From: Clostridium sp. CAG:343
GTDB taxonomy: Bacteria; Bacillota; Clostridia; TANB77; CAG-508
DNA length: 34,206 nt
Direction of reading: 5' to 3'
Assembly: GCA_000431335.1 (NCBI GenBank)
Contig: FR888040.1
Span: 51,031-85,236 of the forward strand
Position numbers and translations under genes: made by a program. Below, in pieces: positions 1-8,508 of the stretch; within the stretch, counting starts at the first letter, position 1; each line of letters begins with the position of its first letter. The notes under the pieces were generated by a model. The model was not told the origin of the DNA and made no database searches. It was given only the letters and a program-made list of their open reading frames with translations.

Positions 1-73
1 CGGTAGTTCAGTTGGTTAGAACGCTAGCCTGTCACGCTAGAGGTCGACGGTTCGAGCCCGTTCCGGGTCGCCA
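1..73 (+). tRNA. tRNA-Asp (GTC), 5' end cut by the window
   Basis: The anticodon stem CTAGC/GCTAG encloses a seven-base loop with anticodon GTC, which decodes Asp. The T-arm GACGG/CCGTT encloses TTCGAGC, and the 3' acceptor strand CCGGGTC is followed by G and an encoded CCA. The first four bases of the acceptor lie before the window, so the gene is partial. It heads a two-tRNA run with tRNA-Phe. Confidence 0.95.
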
Positions 74-116
74 TTTTTTTATTTATAAAAAATAAAAAAT
101 GAGTTGATTAATAATT

Positions 117-192
117 GGCTTGATAGCTCAGTTGGTAGAGCAGGGGACTGAAAATCCCCGTGTCAGTGGTTCGATTCCACTTCAAGCCACCA
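117..192 (+). tRNA. tRNA-Phe (GAA)
   Basis: This is a complete 76-base cloverleaf. The acceptor GGCTTGA pairs with TCAAGCC. The anticodon stem GGGGA/TCCCC encloses loop CTGAAAA with anticodon GAA. The T-arm contains TTCGATT and the 3' CCA is encoded. It follows tRNA-Asp after a 43-base AT-rich spacer, so the two are probably one transcript ending at the hairpin just downstream. Confidence 0.97.
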
Positions 193-210
193 AACAGTAA
201 TTTATACTGA

Positions 211-248
211 AAAAAGAAGTAGCTTAGAATATATGCTACTTCTTTTTT
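211..248 (+). terminator. Terminator of the tRNA operon
   Basis: The inverted repeat AAGAAGTAGC / GCTACTTCTT has an 11-base loop and runs directly into seven T residues. It lies 18 bases after tRNA-Phe and looks like a classic intrinsic terminator on the plus strand. Confidence 0.88.
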
Positions 249-256
249 TGACATTA

Positions 257-300
257 ATAAAAAACCAAATGTAATATATTAAAATATTATATTTGGTTTT
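257..300 (-). terminator. Terminator of the acyl-CoA synthetase operon
   Basis: A long AT-rich inverted repeat (AAAACCAAAT...ATTTGGTTTT) lies just past the stop codon of the minus-strand gene that ends at 305. Read on the minus strand, the stem is followed by a T run, so it should terminate that transcript. It sits back to back with the tRNA terminator. Confidence 0.75.
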
Positions 301-304
301 CTAT

Positions 305-2032
305 TTATTTATCATTTTTATCAATTTTCATATTTTTCCCATAGCGTTTAATTTTTTGCGTTGTAGTTTTCTCAAATTCATTTTCACGTATATCAAAGCC
401 TTTAATATGTTTATAATTAGGAAGTTTTTTATTAACACCTGCTACTACATCTGAAACAACTTTCCATACTTCCTCTTTAGTAGGAACGCTACCCTTTAAA
501 TATTCTGTAATAGCTTGAATATTAGGATATATTTGAGCATTAATATAAGTTTCATCATCATTTTCTTTTTGAATTCCGAGTACCAAAGATTCAGAAATAA
601 GTGGACTATCATTTAGATAATATTCAACTTCCTCCGGATATATATTTTTACCATTTTTAGTAACAATAACACTTTTACACCTACCAGTAATATATAAATA
701 ACCATTTTCGTCTATCTTACCTAAATCACCAGTATGAAACCAACCGTCAATAATAGTTTGTTTTGTTTTTTCTTCATCTTCATAATATCCAAGCATAACG
801 TTTGGACCTTTCACAATAATTTCACCAACACCTTCTTCGTTAGGAGAATCTATTTTATATTCTACATTAGGAATAGGTAGTCCTGCACTGTCATCTTTTT
901 GGAAAAAGTCAGTATTTCCAGCAACTAAGGGAGAACATTCTGTTAAACCATAACCTTGTAAAGTATTTAATTTTAAATTTCTAAAATCAGAAACAATAGT
1001 AGGATTAGCAGCTGCGGCGCCTACAATAAATACACGTAATCTACCACCTAATGTGTTTTTTACCTTTGTTTTTACTATTTTTTTCATAAAGAAAGGTAAA
1101 GAAGAAAAAGGATTTTCATTGTTTTCTTTTTTATATTTATCTGGTAATGTCTTATTCATGTTTTTTATAATATTCTTGTGTAAATTTTCTAATAATAATG
1201 GAACACATAAAATAACAGAAGGATGAAATTCCTGCATATTTTTTGCAATATATCTTAATCCTTCACAATGAGCTATACTAGCACCGCTATATATAGGAAG
1301 TAAAAATCCAATTGTACATTCATAAGTATGATGCAAAGGAAGGATAGAGAAAAACAAATCACTTCTTTTTACTTTTACAATTCCATAAATAGATAATATA
1401 TTAGAACATATATTTCTTTGGGAAAGACAAACACCCTTTGCATTTCCAGTTGTACCAGAAGTAAAAAGCAGAATACGTAATTCATCTGGATTTATTTTTA
1501 TAGAATCAAAATCAGTTATGCCATCTAAATAAGAAGCTTTACCTTCATTTAATAAAATATTGAATTTTTCGTCAAAAGTAATGAATTTAGTATCTGGATT
1601 TTCAATTTTAGAAATGTTTTCTAAAATGTTTTGCAAATTTTTATTGTCGCCTAAAATGCATACGGTTTGTGAAACATTCATAAAATTAATAACATCATCA
1701 GTATGAAGTTCTTTGTCAATAGGAACTACGATTCCTACAATAGATGCTGCAAGATAAGAAACGCACCATTTATAACTATTTTTTCCTATGACAGCAATCC
1801 TTTTGTTTAAAAAGCCATTTTCAATTAAGCTTGTACCAAGATATACAACATCATTTTTAAATTGTTCATATGTAATTGATTTTATATTACCATCTGAATC
1901 CTTTATTTTAAAAGCGATTCTATTACGATAAATATCACCAGATCTATATAGCATGTCCTTAAAATTTGTTACTTCTTCTGTTTTATGATATTTCTTTTTT
2001 AGTTGTTCTGAAATATTAGGTTTATTCTTCAT
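305..2032 (-). CDS. Long-chain acyl-CoA synthetase (AMP-forming), paralog 1
   Basis: This 575-residue member of the ANL (acyl/adenylate-forming) superfamily activates a carboxylate with ATP and transfers it to CoA. It is probably cytosolic or peripheral to the membrane. The adenylation motifs appear in order: TSGTTGNAKG (phosphate loop), GYGLTECSPL (A5), WFHTGDLG (A7) and YITGRCK with GKNIYPEEVE (A8 hinge). The C-terminal catalytic Lys is in TTTQKIKR. AGGAGG lies six bases before the ATG. It is the second gene of a minus-strand pair, 21 bases after the anchored protein at 2054-2851. A paralog with nearly the same motif set is at 28761-30440. The fatty-acid chain preference cannot be read from the sequence. 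Confidence 0.93.
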   Translation of the reverse strand: MKNKPNISEQLKKKYHKTEEVTNFKDMLYRSGDIYRNRIAFKIKDSDGNIKSITYEQFKNDVVYLGTSLIENGFLNKRIAVIGKNSYKWCVSYLAASIVGIVVPIDKELHTDDVINFMNVSQTVCILGDNKNLQNILENISKIENPDTKFITFDEKFNILLNEGKASYLDGITDFDSIKINPDELRILLFTSGTTGNAKGVCLSQRNICSNILSIYGIVKVKRSDLFFSILPLHHTYECTIGFLLPIYSGASIAHCEGLRYIAKNMQEFHPSVILCVPLLLENLHKNIIKNMNKTLPDKYKKENNENPFSSLPFFMKKIVKTKVKNTLGGRLRVFIVGAAAANPTIVSDFRNLKLNTLQGYGLTECSPLVAGNTDFFQKDDSAGLPIPNVEYKIDSPNEEGVGEIIVKGPNVMLGYYEDEEKTKQTIIDGWFHTGDLGKIDENGYLYITGRCKSVIVTKNGKNIYPEEVEYYLNDSPLISESLVLGIQKENDDETYINAQIYPNIQAITEYLKGSVPTKEEVWKVVSDVVAGVNKKLPNYKHIKGFDIRENEFEKTTTQKIKRYGKNMKIDKNDK

Positions 2033-2053
2033 TTTTTCCTCCTATAAGTTTTT

Positions 2054-2851
2054 CTACCTATATCTATAAAAATTAAAATTTGTATCTTTTTTTAATGTTA
2101 TATTGCCATTATAAATGGATTGATTGTCTAAGTCTAATGGAATGTCAATATATATTGTACATTTGAATTCTTGACTTAGATTATTTGTTACATAAACGTC
2201 AAATGAAAAGCTACAAGCAATATTATTTAATAATATATTACATCTTTTTAATAAAGAACCGTCATAAGTCATAGGCGTTGATGTATCAGTAATAGTATAA
2301 TCGGTTTTAATATTATGATTAATATAACTAAGAACGATTGGATTAGCTAAATTATTGTATAGAGTAGGTTTGTCTAGATTGACTTCATCTTCAGAAGTTA
2401 TATTAAAATCCAAATTTCCATTTATTAAATTTTCTTCTGATATTTCACTTTTGGCAAAATTGTTTATGTTTTTATAATATAGCTTTGGTTCGCCTAAAGT
2501 AGGAGATGAAGTGAATTTTATATTATTAATAGATACTTTTTTTAAAGTGTTTTCCAAAGTCTTTTCTTCAGATGTACTAGTTATAAACAAAGCAATATCT
2601 GTATATTGATATAAATCTTCAATTGTAAAATTAGAATTAGATGCAGTTTTATTTTTTGCATCACAACTACTAAAAAAAGTAATCTTATTAATCTTAAAAA
2701 TTGTATTTTGATTTTTTCTTGCAAAAGGTAAGATATCGTTTTCAAAGTTGGTTTTTAACATATGTCTGTTAAAAATAAAAAAACCAACCAAAAATATAAA
2801 GACAAGTGAAATTACAATAATAACAATTAATAAATTTTTTTTCTTATTCAT
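2054..2851 (-). CDS. Membrane-anchored extracytoplasmic protein, unknown function
   Basis: I do not recognise this 265-residue protein. The N-terminus is Met plus a Lys-rich stretch, then a single hydrophobic helix at about residues 8-28. The remainder is polar, rich in Asn, Thr and Ser and likely outside the cell, with several beta-strand-like alternating segments. There is no lipobox. TAAGGAGG is a strong ribosome site, and a sigma-A-like promoter lies upstream at 2878-2906. It leads a two-gene operon with the acyl-CoA synthetase, so a link to envelope lipids is possible but is only inferred from position. Confidence 0.8.
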   Translation of the reverse strand: MNKKKNLLIVIIVISLVFIFLVGFFIFNRHMLKTNFENDILPFARKNQNTIFKINKITFFSSCDAKNKTASNSNFTIEDLYQYTDIALFITSTSEEKTLENTLKKVSINNIKFTSSPTLGEPKLYYKNINNFAKSEISEENLINGNLDFNITSEDEVNLDKPTLYNNLANPIVLSYINHNIKTDYTITDTSTPMTYDGSLLKRCNILLNNIACSFSFDVYVTNNLSQEFKCTIYIDIPLDLDNQSIYNGNITLKKDTNFNFYRYR

Positions 2852-2877
2852 AACTCCTCCTTAGTAAATGCAAATAT

Positions 2878-2906
2878 ATAATAGTATAATTTAAAAATAA
2901 AATCAA
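2878..2906 (-). promoter_or_regulatory. Sigma-A-type promoter for the 2851-305 operon
   Basis: Read on the minus strand, TTGATT (2901-2906), a 17-base spacer and TATTAT (2878-2883) lie about 27 bases before the ATG at 2851. It is divergent from the promoter at 2929-2957. Confidence 0.6.
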
Positions 2907-2928
2907 GTGAAAATTCCATAAATTTAAA

Positions 2929-2957
2929 TTGACAAAAATAGATCAAAAAGGTAGAAT
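2929..2957 (+). promoter_or_regulatory. Sigma-A promoter for the GH73 hydrolase gene
   Basis: The -35 TTGACA (2929-2934), a 17-base spacer and the -10 TAGAAT (2952-2957) are near consensus. The predicted start of transcription is near 2964, leaving only about ten bases before the ATG at 2974. The TTG of the -35 also opens an in-frame extension of the gene, but that is better read as promoter than as coding sequence. Confidence 0.78.
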
Positions 2958-2973
2958 TATATTAGGTGATAGT

Positions 2974-4206
2974 ATGAAATCAAAAGATAAAGGAAAAAAA
3001 TATATAAAAGTAACATTGAAGAATATAATTATTTGTTGTTCTTTTGCTATTATTATATTATGTTGTATTTCATTTTATAACTATTATTTTAATAAAAATG
3101 AGGTTTATGCTAAAGAAACGAACAATATTAAAACAGACAATATAAAAATAAGTAATGCACAATTGATGAATTTAGATGAAATAGTAAATAATAATACACA
3201 AAACAAACAAAAAGAAGAATATATAACAGAAGAAGTAGAGCTAGAATATATTACTATTTATCAAACAAATAGCATTTTATCAAAAGGGGTAATTCAAGTT
3301 ATTCAAGAAGGACGAGAAGGTAAACAACAAATAACTAAGAAAAAAACATATGAAAATGGAGAGATTATATCAGAAGAACAAGTTAATAGTAAAATAACAA
3401 AAGCAGCTGTTAATAAAATTGTAGAAGTGGGTACTAATAATTATAAAAGTAACTACAAGGTAAAAATAGGAGATGTTGTTTATGTAACTTCTGATAGAGC
3501 TGAGGTTATGACAGAACCAAATGAAAATACGCAGAAAGTAGCAACTTTGGTAAAAGGAAAAAAATTAAAAATAATATCAATACAAAATGATTGGTATAAA
3601 ATATCTTCTTCTGATGTAACAGGATATGTAAAAATAGAGAATACGACATATATTAATAAAGATAATGAAAACGAACAAGAAACAAACATATCTAATTCAT
3701 CAAATTCTATATTAAAACCTAGTTTTGATATGGCATTAAATAAACCAAGTGGACTTAGTCTAGAACAATTCAAAAAAGTTTTAAATGATTCAAAAGATAC
3801 AAATAAAATTTTTGCTAATAATGCAGAATATTTTTATTACATAGAAAAACAATATAATATAAATGGCGTATTTGTTGCAGCAGTTGGAATACATGAAAGT
3901 GCTTGGGGAACTTCTAAAATTGCGATAGAGAAGAAAAATTTATTTGGATACGGAGCTTATGACTCTAATCCTTATAATGGAGCATATAATTTTTCAAATT
4001 ATTCAGAATGTATTGATTTGATTTCAAGAGTGTTTGTAAAATATTATTTAAATCCATCAGGAACTAGTATATATGGCGGAGAAAAGGCAATAGGAACTTA
4101 TTATAATGGAGCTAATTTAAAAGGTATTAATCAAAGGTATGCTACAGATAAAAATTGGGCAAATGGTGTTTATACATATATGAAATATTTATACAATAAA
4201 TTGTAA
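2974..4206 (+). CDS. Membrane-anchored G5/SH3b/GH73 N-acetylglucosaminidase
   Basis: This peptidoglycan hydrolase has 410 residues from the ATG. The order is: cytoplasmic basic tail; one membrane helix (about 14-34); a G5 domain (about 82-154, ending in the typical VGT); an SH3b domain (about 164-227) for wall binding; and a GH73 glucosaminidase domain (about 283-410). The likely general-acid Glu308 is in GIHESAWGTS, followed by NLFGY and a C-terminal region typical of the family. GH73 enzymes cut the GlcNAc-MurNAc backbone. I chose the ATG at 2974 over the in-frame TTG at 2929 because that TTG is the -35 hexamer. The ribosome site (AGGTGA) is weak and the leader very short. Confidence 0.9.
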   Translation: MKSKDKGKKYIKVTLKNIIICCSFAIIILCCISFYNYYFNKNEVYAKETNNIKTDNIKISNAQLMNLDEIVNNNTQNKQKEEYITEEVELEYITIYQTNSILSKGVIQVIQEGREGKQQITKKKTYENGEIISEEQVNSKITKAAVNKIVEVGTNNYKSNYKVKIGDVVYVTSDRAEVMTEPNENTQKVATLVKGKKLKIISIQNDWYKISSSDVTGYVKIENTTYINKDNENEQETNISNSSNSILKPSFDMALNKPSGLSLEQFKKVLNDSKDTNKIFANNAEYFYYIEKQYNINGVFVAAVGIHESAWGTSKIAIEKKNLFGYGAYDSNPYNGAYNFSNYSECIDLISRVFVKYYLNPSGTSIYGGEKAIGTYYNGANLKGINQRYATDKNWANGVYTYMKYLYNKL

Positions 4207-4213
4207 AAAATTC

Positions 4214-4242
4214 TTGCTATTTTTTATAATTTATTGTATTAT
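4214..4242 (+). promoter_or_regulatory. Possible promoter for the 4307-8233 gene group
   Basis: TTGCTA (4214-4219), a 17-base spacer and TATTAT (4237-4242) fit a sigma-A promoter. A second -10-like TATAAT at 4250-4255 has no good partner. The 100-base gap after the hydrolase gene holds no clear terminator. Confidence 0.4.
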
Positions 4243-4306
4243 ATAAAAGTATAATGCTTATAAGGAAGATTTTGCCGAAAAAACGCTAAGAAAGGGGCAT
4301 AATAAA

Positions 4307-4714
4307 ATGAAAAAAACAATAATAATTGTTACAATTTTTATGATATTAATTGGAATATTTTTATGCATAAATAAAACATATGCAGCAGAAAAAGCAATAG
4401 ACAATGAAACAGAGAGCAAAATAATAGAAATAAAAGAAAATGCAATGAATTCATTAGAAGATTATAAACAAAAATATGGATCAGATGCTTATGGATTTGT
4501 AGCGTACATATTAAATTTAGTTAGAATTTACAGTATTCCGTTATGTTTCTTAGGAATTGCAATTGGAGCAATTCATCAATATGTGATAGGAATTAGAAAG
4601 TTGGACACACTAGAAAAGGGAATGGCTTTAATTGTAAGCTTTGTAACAATATTAATTATATGCCAAATTTTACCGTTAGCATTTGCTGTGTTTGTAAAAT
4701 TTGGAAGGGGGTAA
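4307..4714 (+). CDS. Small secreted/membrane protein with two C-terminal helices (VirB2/TrbC-like layout)
   Basis: A 135-residue protein. A signal peptide ends near the TYAAE site (residues 24-28) and is followed by a charged linker. Two hydrophobic helices (about 65-90 and 100-125) are joined by a short basic turn, and the tail is GRG. Signal peptide plus two helices is the layout of VirB2/TrbC pilins and small holin-like proteins, but no diagnostic motif was seen. The ribosome site AAGGGG lies before the ATG. Only three bases separate it from the CpaE-like gene, so the two are co-translated and may share a surface-assembly function. This is an inference. Confidence 0.7.
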   Translation: MKKTIIIVTIFMILIGIFLCINKTYAAEKAIDNETESKIIEIKENAMNSLEDYKQKYGSDAYGFVAYILNLVRIYSIPLCFLGIAIGAIHQYVIGIRKLDTLEKGMALIVSFVTILIICQILPLAFAVFVKFGRG

Positions 4715-4717
4715 CAA

Positions 4718-7069
4718 ATGAAAGTTTTATTTGCTGTAAGTAATGAAGAAATATCAGAGTCGATAGTAAAAAAGTATCAAAAGGAATATAAACAGATTAT
4801 TTCTTACAAAAATGTTTATTACTTTAATGCAATATTAAAAGAATTACAAAAGGATAAAACTTATGATAGAGTAGTAATAAGTGAAGATTTAGAAGCTTTT
4901 ACTAATACACAATATGATCAAATAGATAAGTTTATTTTTGAAAAATTAGATAGTATAAGCGATGAGGCTTCAAATTCAAGAGGTAATGATATACCAATTA
5001 TTTTAATCTGTTCAGATAGAAGAGCAAAATCTGAACAGATGTTAGTAAAATTATTTGGAATTGGAGTTTATAATGCAATTATTGGGACAGACAGAAGTGT
5101 AGACGAAGTTTGCAGATTAATCAATAGACCTCGTTCTAAAAAAGAAGCAAAAAATTATTATAAAATAGATTCTGAAGATGTAAGTTATCAAAGTGAAAAT
5201 GAAAATGATGTTAGTGAAATGGAAATACAAAATATTCTTGCACACTATAAAAGACTAGGGAAAAATGAAGATAGATATGTAGACAGTTTTAATAATATAG
5301 CAGCACAATATAATGATGTACAGCTAAGAATTATCAGTAAATTTCTTCCTTTAAACGTGCGAGCAGTACTAGAGGAAAGATCACCAAGATATCAACAAAT
5401 AATGTCTTTTAATAATAGTGTTTCTGATAAGTTAAGAAAGCCTAAAAAAGAAACTACTGAAGGACCTAGTGAAAAATTATTAATGCCAAAAACTAAAGAC
5501 AGAATAATGTCAAAACCAGTAGTAATACCATCATCAATCAATATGAATAGTACAAAAAAACTATCTAAAATTAAACCACAACCGGAACAAGAAGAAAACT
5601 ATCAAAAACTAGAGCTAAATAACGGAAATATAAAAGAGCAGAAAAAAAATGAAAACTATTCTACAATAGAACAAAACATAATACCAGAAGAGCCAATTGT
5701 ACAACCTAAAAGAGGAAGAGGTAGACCACGAAAAAATCCTATTCCAGAGGTACAAGAACAGGCAATACCTGTTAAAAGAGGAAGAGGTAGACCACGAAAA
5801 AACCCTGTTCCAGTTGAACAAAAAATAGAACCACCTGTTATTCCAATGGAACCAGAAGATAAAGATACAATTTTGCCAGGATTTGAAGAAGAAATTTTAC
5901 CAGAAGCTTCTAATGATCCAATAACAAGAAATACAAATAATATAGAAAATGAAGTTTTACCAGGCATTGGACAAAATAGTGAACCAGAAGAATTTTTACC
6001 TGGATTTGAACAAAATGAAGAATCAGAAGAATTCTTGCCTGGATTTGATTCTCAAAATAATATTAGATACCAAGAAAATACAAATATGAGACAAGCACAA
6101 TTTGAAGAAAGAACAGGATTTACAAGGCAATCACAATTTCAAGAAAATCAAGAACAACAAAGATTTCAAATGCAGCCTGAAATAGAAAATGTTGACCTTT
6201 CAAGCTTATTAACACCTGATAAAAAAATAGTTACTTTTGTAGGAACAAGTAAAAATGGAACATCATTTATTGTTAATAATTTAGCAGAATTAATATCTTC
6301 TACAGGAATCAATGTAGCTATATTAGATACAACTAAAAATAGAAACTCATACTATATTTATACAAAAAATGAAGAAGAATTAAGAGAGATTGCTACTAGA
6401 AGCATTGATGGACTTGCTAATGGGGTAGCAACAGGAATACCTGTAAATAAAAATTTAACGGTGTATACTTCTTTGCCAGAAGAAGGAGATGCAATTATCC
6501 ATGTAGACAGAATATTAGAAACTTTGTTAAAAAAACATTCTTTAATTTTGATTGATACAGATTTTTCAACTCCAGTAGGATATTTTAAACAATCTCAAGA
6601 AACATATTTGGTACAAACTTTAGATGTATTAACAATTCAGCCATTAACAGCTTTTTTAAGAGAATTAAAAGCTAAAAATATATTAAATGAAAAAAAATTG
6701 AGAGTTATTTTAAATAAAACAGTAAAAATTAGAGGAATAACTGAAAAAACTATTATTGGAGGAATGGCATACTATAATGATCCTGCTATGTCATTTATGA
6801 CAGAACTATTTGATAGGACGTTGATGAAATATGTTGCTATACCTTTTGAAGAAGAAACTTATATAAAATATTTAGAAAATATTATAGAATGTAATATTTC
6901 ACTAAAAGGATATTCTAAAATATTTATGCAAACATTAAAAGAACTAGCAAATATGGTTTATTCACAAACAAATACTTATAGACCACCTACAGCTAATGGA
7001 TATAATATGAATAATACTTTTACTCCAAATATGAATAATACATTAAATCAAATGAAGAACAATTATTAA
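4718..7069 (+). CDS. CpaE/MinD-like protein with receiver-like N-terminus, AT-hooks and LPGF repeats
   Basis: 783 residues. The first 135 resemble a receiver-like fold (alternating hydrophobic strands, IPIILICSDRRA), as in CpaE pilus-localisation proteins. A long polar linker follows. It carries two AT-hook motifs, KRGRGRPRKNP, at about 331-341 and 353-363, then four short LPG[FI] repeats at about 386-445. The C-terminal part (about 502-745) is a MinD/ParA-like P-loop domain whose Walker A is altered to GTSKNGTS. ILDTTKN and LILIDTDFS appear as the A' and B strands. The signature Lys of deviant Walker A is at most partly conserved, so ATP hydrolysis is uncertain. The tail is Asn/Thr/Pro rich. 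It is co-transcribed with 4307-4714 and 7097-8233. Confidence 0.75.
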   Translation: MKVLFAVSNEEISESIVKKYQKEYKQIISYKNVYYFNAILKELQKDKTYDRVVISEDLEAFTNTQYDQIDKFIFEKLDSISDEASNSRGNDIPIILICSDRRAKSEQMLVKLFGIGVYNAIIGTDRSVDEVCRLINRPRSKKEAKNYYKIDSEDVSYQSENENDVSEMEIQNILAHYKRLGKNEDRYVDSFNNIAAQYNDVQLRIISKFLPLNVRAVLEERSPRYQQIMSFNNSVSDKLRKPKKETTEGPSEKLLMPKTKDRIMSKPVVIPSSINMNSTKKLSKIKPQPEQEENYQKLELNNGNIKEQKKNENYSTIEQNIIPEEPIVQPKRGRGRPRKNPIPEVQEQAIPVKRGRGRPRKNPVPVEQKIEPPVIPMEPEDKDTILPGFEEEILPEASNDPITRNTNNIENEVLPGIGQNSEPEEFLPGFEQNEESEEFLPGFDSQNNIRYQENTNMRQAQFEERTGFTRQSQFQENQEQQRFQMQPEIENVDLSSLLTPDKKIVTFVGTSKNGTSFIVNNLAELISSTGINVAILDTTKNRNSYYIYTKNEEELREIATRSIDGLANGVATGIPVNKNLTVYTSLPEEGDAIIHVDRILETLLKKHSLILIDTDFSTPVGYFKQSQETYLVQTLDVLTIQPLTAFLRELKAKNILNEKKLRVILNKTVKIRGITEKTIIGGMAYYNDPAMSFMTELFDRTLMKYVAIPFEEETYIKYLENIIECNISLKGYSKIFMQTLKELANMVYSQTNTYRPPTANGYNMNNTFTPNMNNTLNQMKNNY
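5708..5802 (+). repeat. Direct repeat encoding tandem AT-hooks
   Basis: The same 29-base sequence occurs at 5708-5736 and 5774-5802, in frame, 66 bases apart. Each copy encodes KRGRGRPRK. The exact DNA identity suggests a recent in-gene duplication. Confidence 0.9.
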
Positions 7070-7096
7070 ATAAAAACAGAAAGGGGAAAAAATAAA

Positions 7097-8233
7097 GTGA
7101 CGATGCTAATAATAGTTGGAATATTAGTTCTTATTGTAGTTGGACTAATAATTTATAATATAACAATACACAAAAAAATACAGAAATTTAAAAATATGAA
7201 TCAAAGAATTACAAATTTATATGTTGTTCAAGATTTTATGAATGCTATAGGAGAAACATCAACAGTAGATGAAAAGATAAAGAAAATAAACGATATTTTA
7301 ATTGATAGATATGAAATTAAATATTCAACTATCGTAGTATTTGATGGAACTGAATATCAAGTTAAAGCATCTAATGTTGACCAAAAGCATTGGGATGCAT
7401 TAAGATCTTTACATGATGTAGATATGTTTAAAGATAGCATTGAATCTGCAACACCTAAATATGTAACAGTTAATAATGAAAACGAAAGACTTCCTTATCA
7501 AAAAATGGAATTTGGAAGAGCTAAATCAGCTATATTTTTCCCTTTATATATAGATAATGTTTATATTGGTTATTGGATCATAGAAAGTGGAACTCCACAT
7601 GATTTCGATAATGTAGACACAACGGTATTAGAAGTTATTAAAGAAAATATTGTTTCTGTTTTAAAAACAGTAGTACATCAGAAAACTTTAGAGTCTATTG
7701 TTAGAAAGGATTTATTTACAGGTTTATATTCAGAAGAATATTTATATGGAGAAGGTAAGAAAATAATTGATCAATATACAATATCTACAATGTGTATGTT
7801 TAAAATAATTAATATACAACAAATTAATCAAGAATATTGTAGAGAATTAGGAAATAAAGTTATAACTCAAATAAGCAATTATATAAGAGAAAATATATCA
7901 TCTGAATATGTATTTGTTAGATATATGGGACCTAAATTTGTAATTGCATTTTCAGGAGTTGAAGCAAGTGGAGTGGCTGACTTTTTAAATGAAATTAAAG
8001 AAAAAGTAGAAAACATGAAAATACAATTAACGGAAGAAGAAATAGAACATTTAAATTTAGATGCAAAATTAAAAAATAAATTATCTAAAAATACTAAAGA
8101 AATAGCAATACCAAAGTTGAACTTTGTAATATCTTCTTATTATAAAGGAACAGGACTAGAAGAAGTGCTAAAAAAATTAGAAAAATATTTAGATACAGCA
8201 GATGTTAATGAAAGTGACATAACTAATATATAA
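7097..8233 (+). CDS. Membrane protein with GAF and degenerate GGDEF domains
   Basis: 378 residues. One N-terminal helix (about 3-22), a short coiled coil, a GAF-like sensor (about 45-195) and a GGDEF-fold domain (about 200-325) beginning with RKDLFTGLY. The active-site GGDEF is replaced by MGPKF (277-281), so cyclic-di-GMP synthesis is not expected. The domain may bind a nucleotide or act structurally. I prefer the GTG at 7097, ten bases after AAAGGGG, over the ATG at 7103, though the two differ by only two residues. It lies 27 bases after the CpaE-like gene and 19 before ireB. It could sense a signal for the CpaE-like partner, but this rests on position only. Confidence 0.82.
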   Translation: MTMLIIVGILVLIVVGLIIYNITIHKKIQKFKNMNQRITNLYVVQDFMNAIGETSTVDEKIKKINDILIDRYEIKYSTIVVFDGTEYQVKASNVDQKHWDALRSLHDVDMFKDSIESATPKYVTVNNENERLPYQKMEFGRAKSAIFFPLYIDNVYIGYWIIESGTPHDFDNVDTTVLEVIKENIVSVLKTVVHQKTLESIVRKDLFTGLYSEEYLYGEGKKIIDQYTISTMCMFKIINIQQINQEYCRELGNKVITQISNYIRENISSEYVFVRYMGPKFVIAFSGVEASGVADFLNEIKEKVENMKIQLTEEEIEHLNLDAKLKNKLSKNTKEIAIPKLNFVISSYYKGTGLEEVLKKLEKYLDTADVNESDITNI

Positions 8234-8252
8234 ATAGAGGAGGGTTAAGACA

Positions 8253-8507
8253 ATGGAATTTGATAAAACAATGAATTTTAAGGTGGAAAGAGAAGAAAAT
8301 ACAAAATGTAGAGAAGTTTTAAAAGAAGTATATCAATCATTAGTAGAAAAGGGATACAATCCTATAAATCAAATAGTAGGATATATATTATCAGGAGATC
8401 CAACTTATATAACAAGTCATAATGATGCTAGAAACAAAATTAGAACGATTGAAAGAGATGAATTACTTGAAAAAATGGTAAAAAACTATATAGGATTAGA
8501 AGATTAA
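8253..8507 (+). CDS. ireB: IreB family regulatory protein (UPF0297)
   Basis: 84 residues, the normal family length. It matches the conserved pattern with VYQSLVEKGYNPINQIVGY and GDPTYITSHNDAR. In Enterococcus the homologue is a substrate of the Ser/Thr kinase IreK and affects cephalosporin resistance. GGAGGG precedes the ATG. The gene is followed after one base by ruvX and then by a DUF1292 gene, the usual Bacillota arrangement. The N-terminal Thr (KTMNF), the phosphorylated region in the Enterococcus protein, is present. Confidence 0.95.
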   Translation: MEFDKTMNFKVEREENTKCREVLKEVYQSLVEKGYNPINQIVGYILSGDPTYITSHNDARNKIRTIERDELLEKMVKNYIGLED

Positions 8508-8508
8508 A

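Noticed and set aside
2929..2973. N-terminal extension of the GH73 hydrolase from TTG 2929
   Set aside because: The TTG is part of a near-consensus promoter and no ribosome site precedes it.
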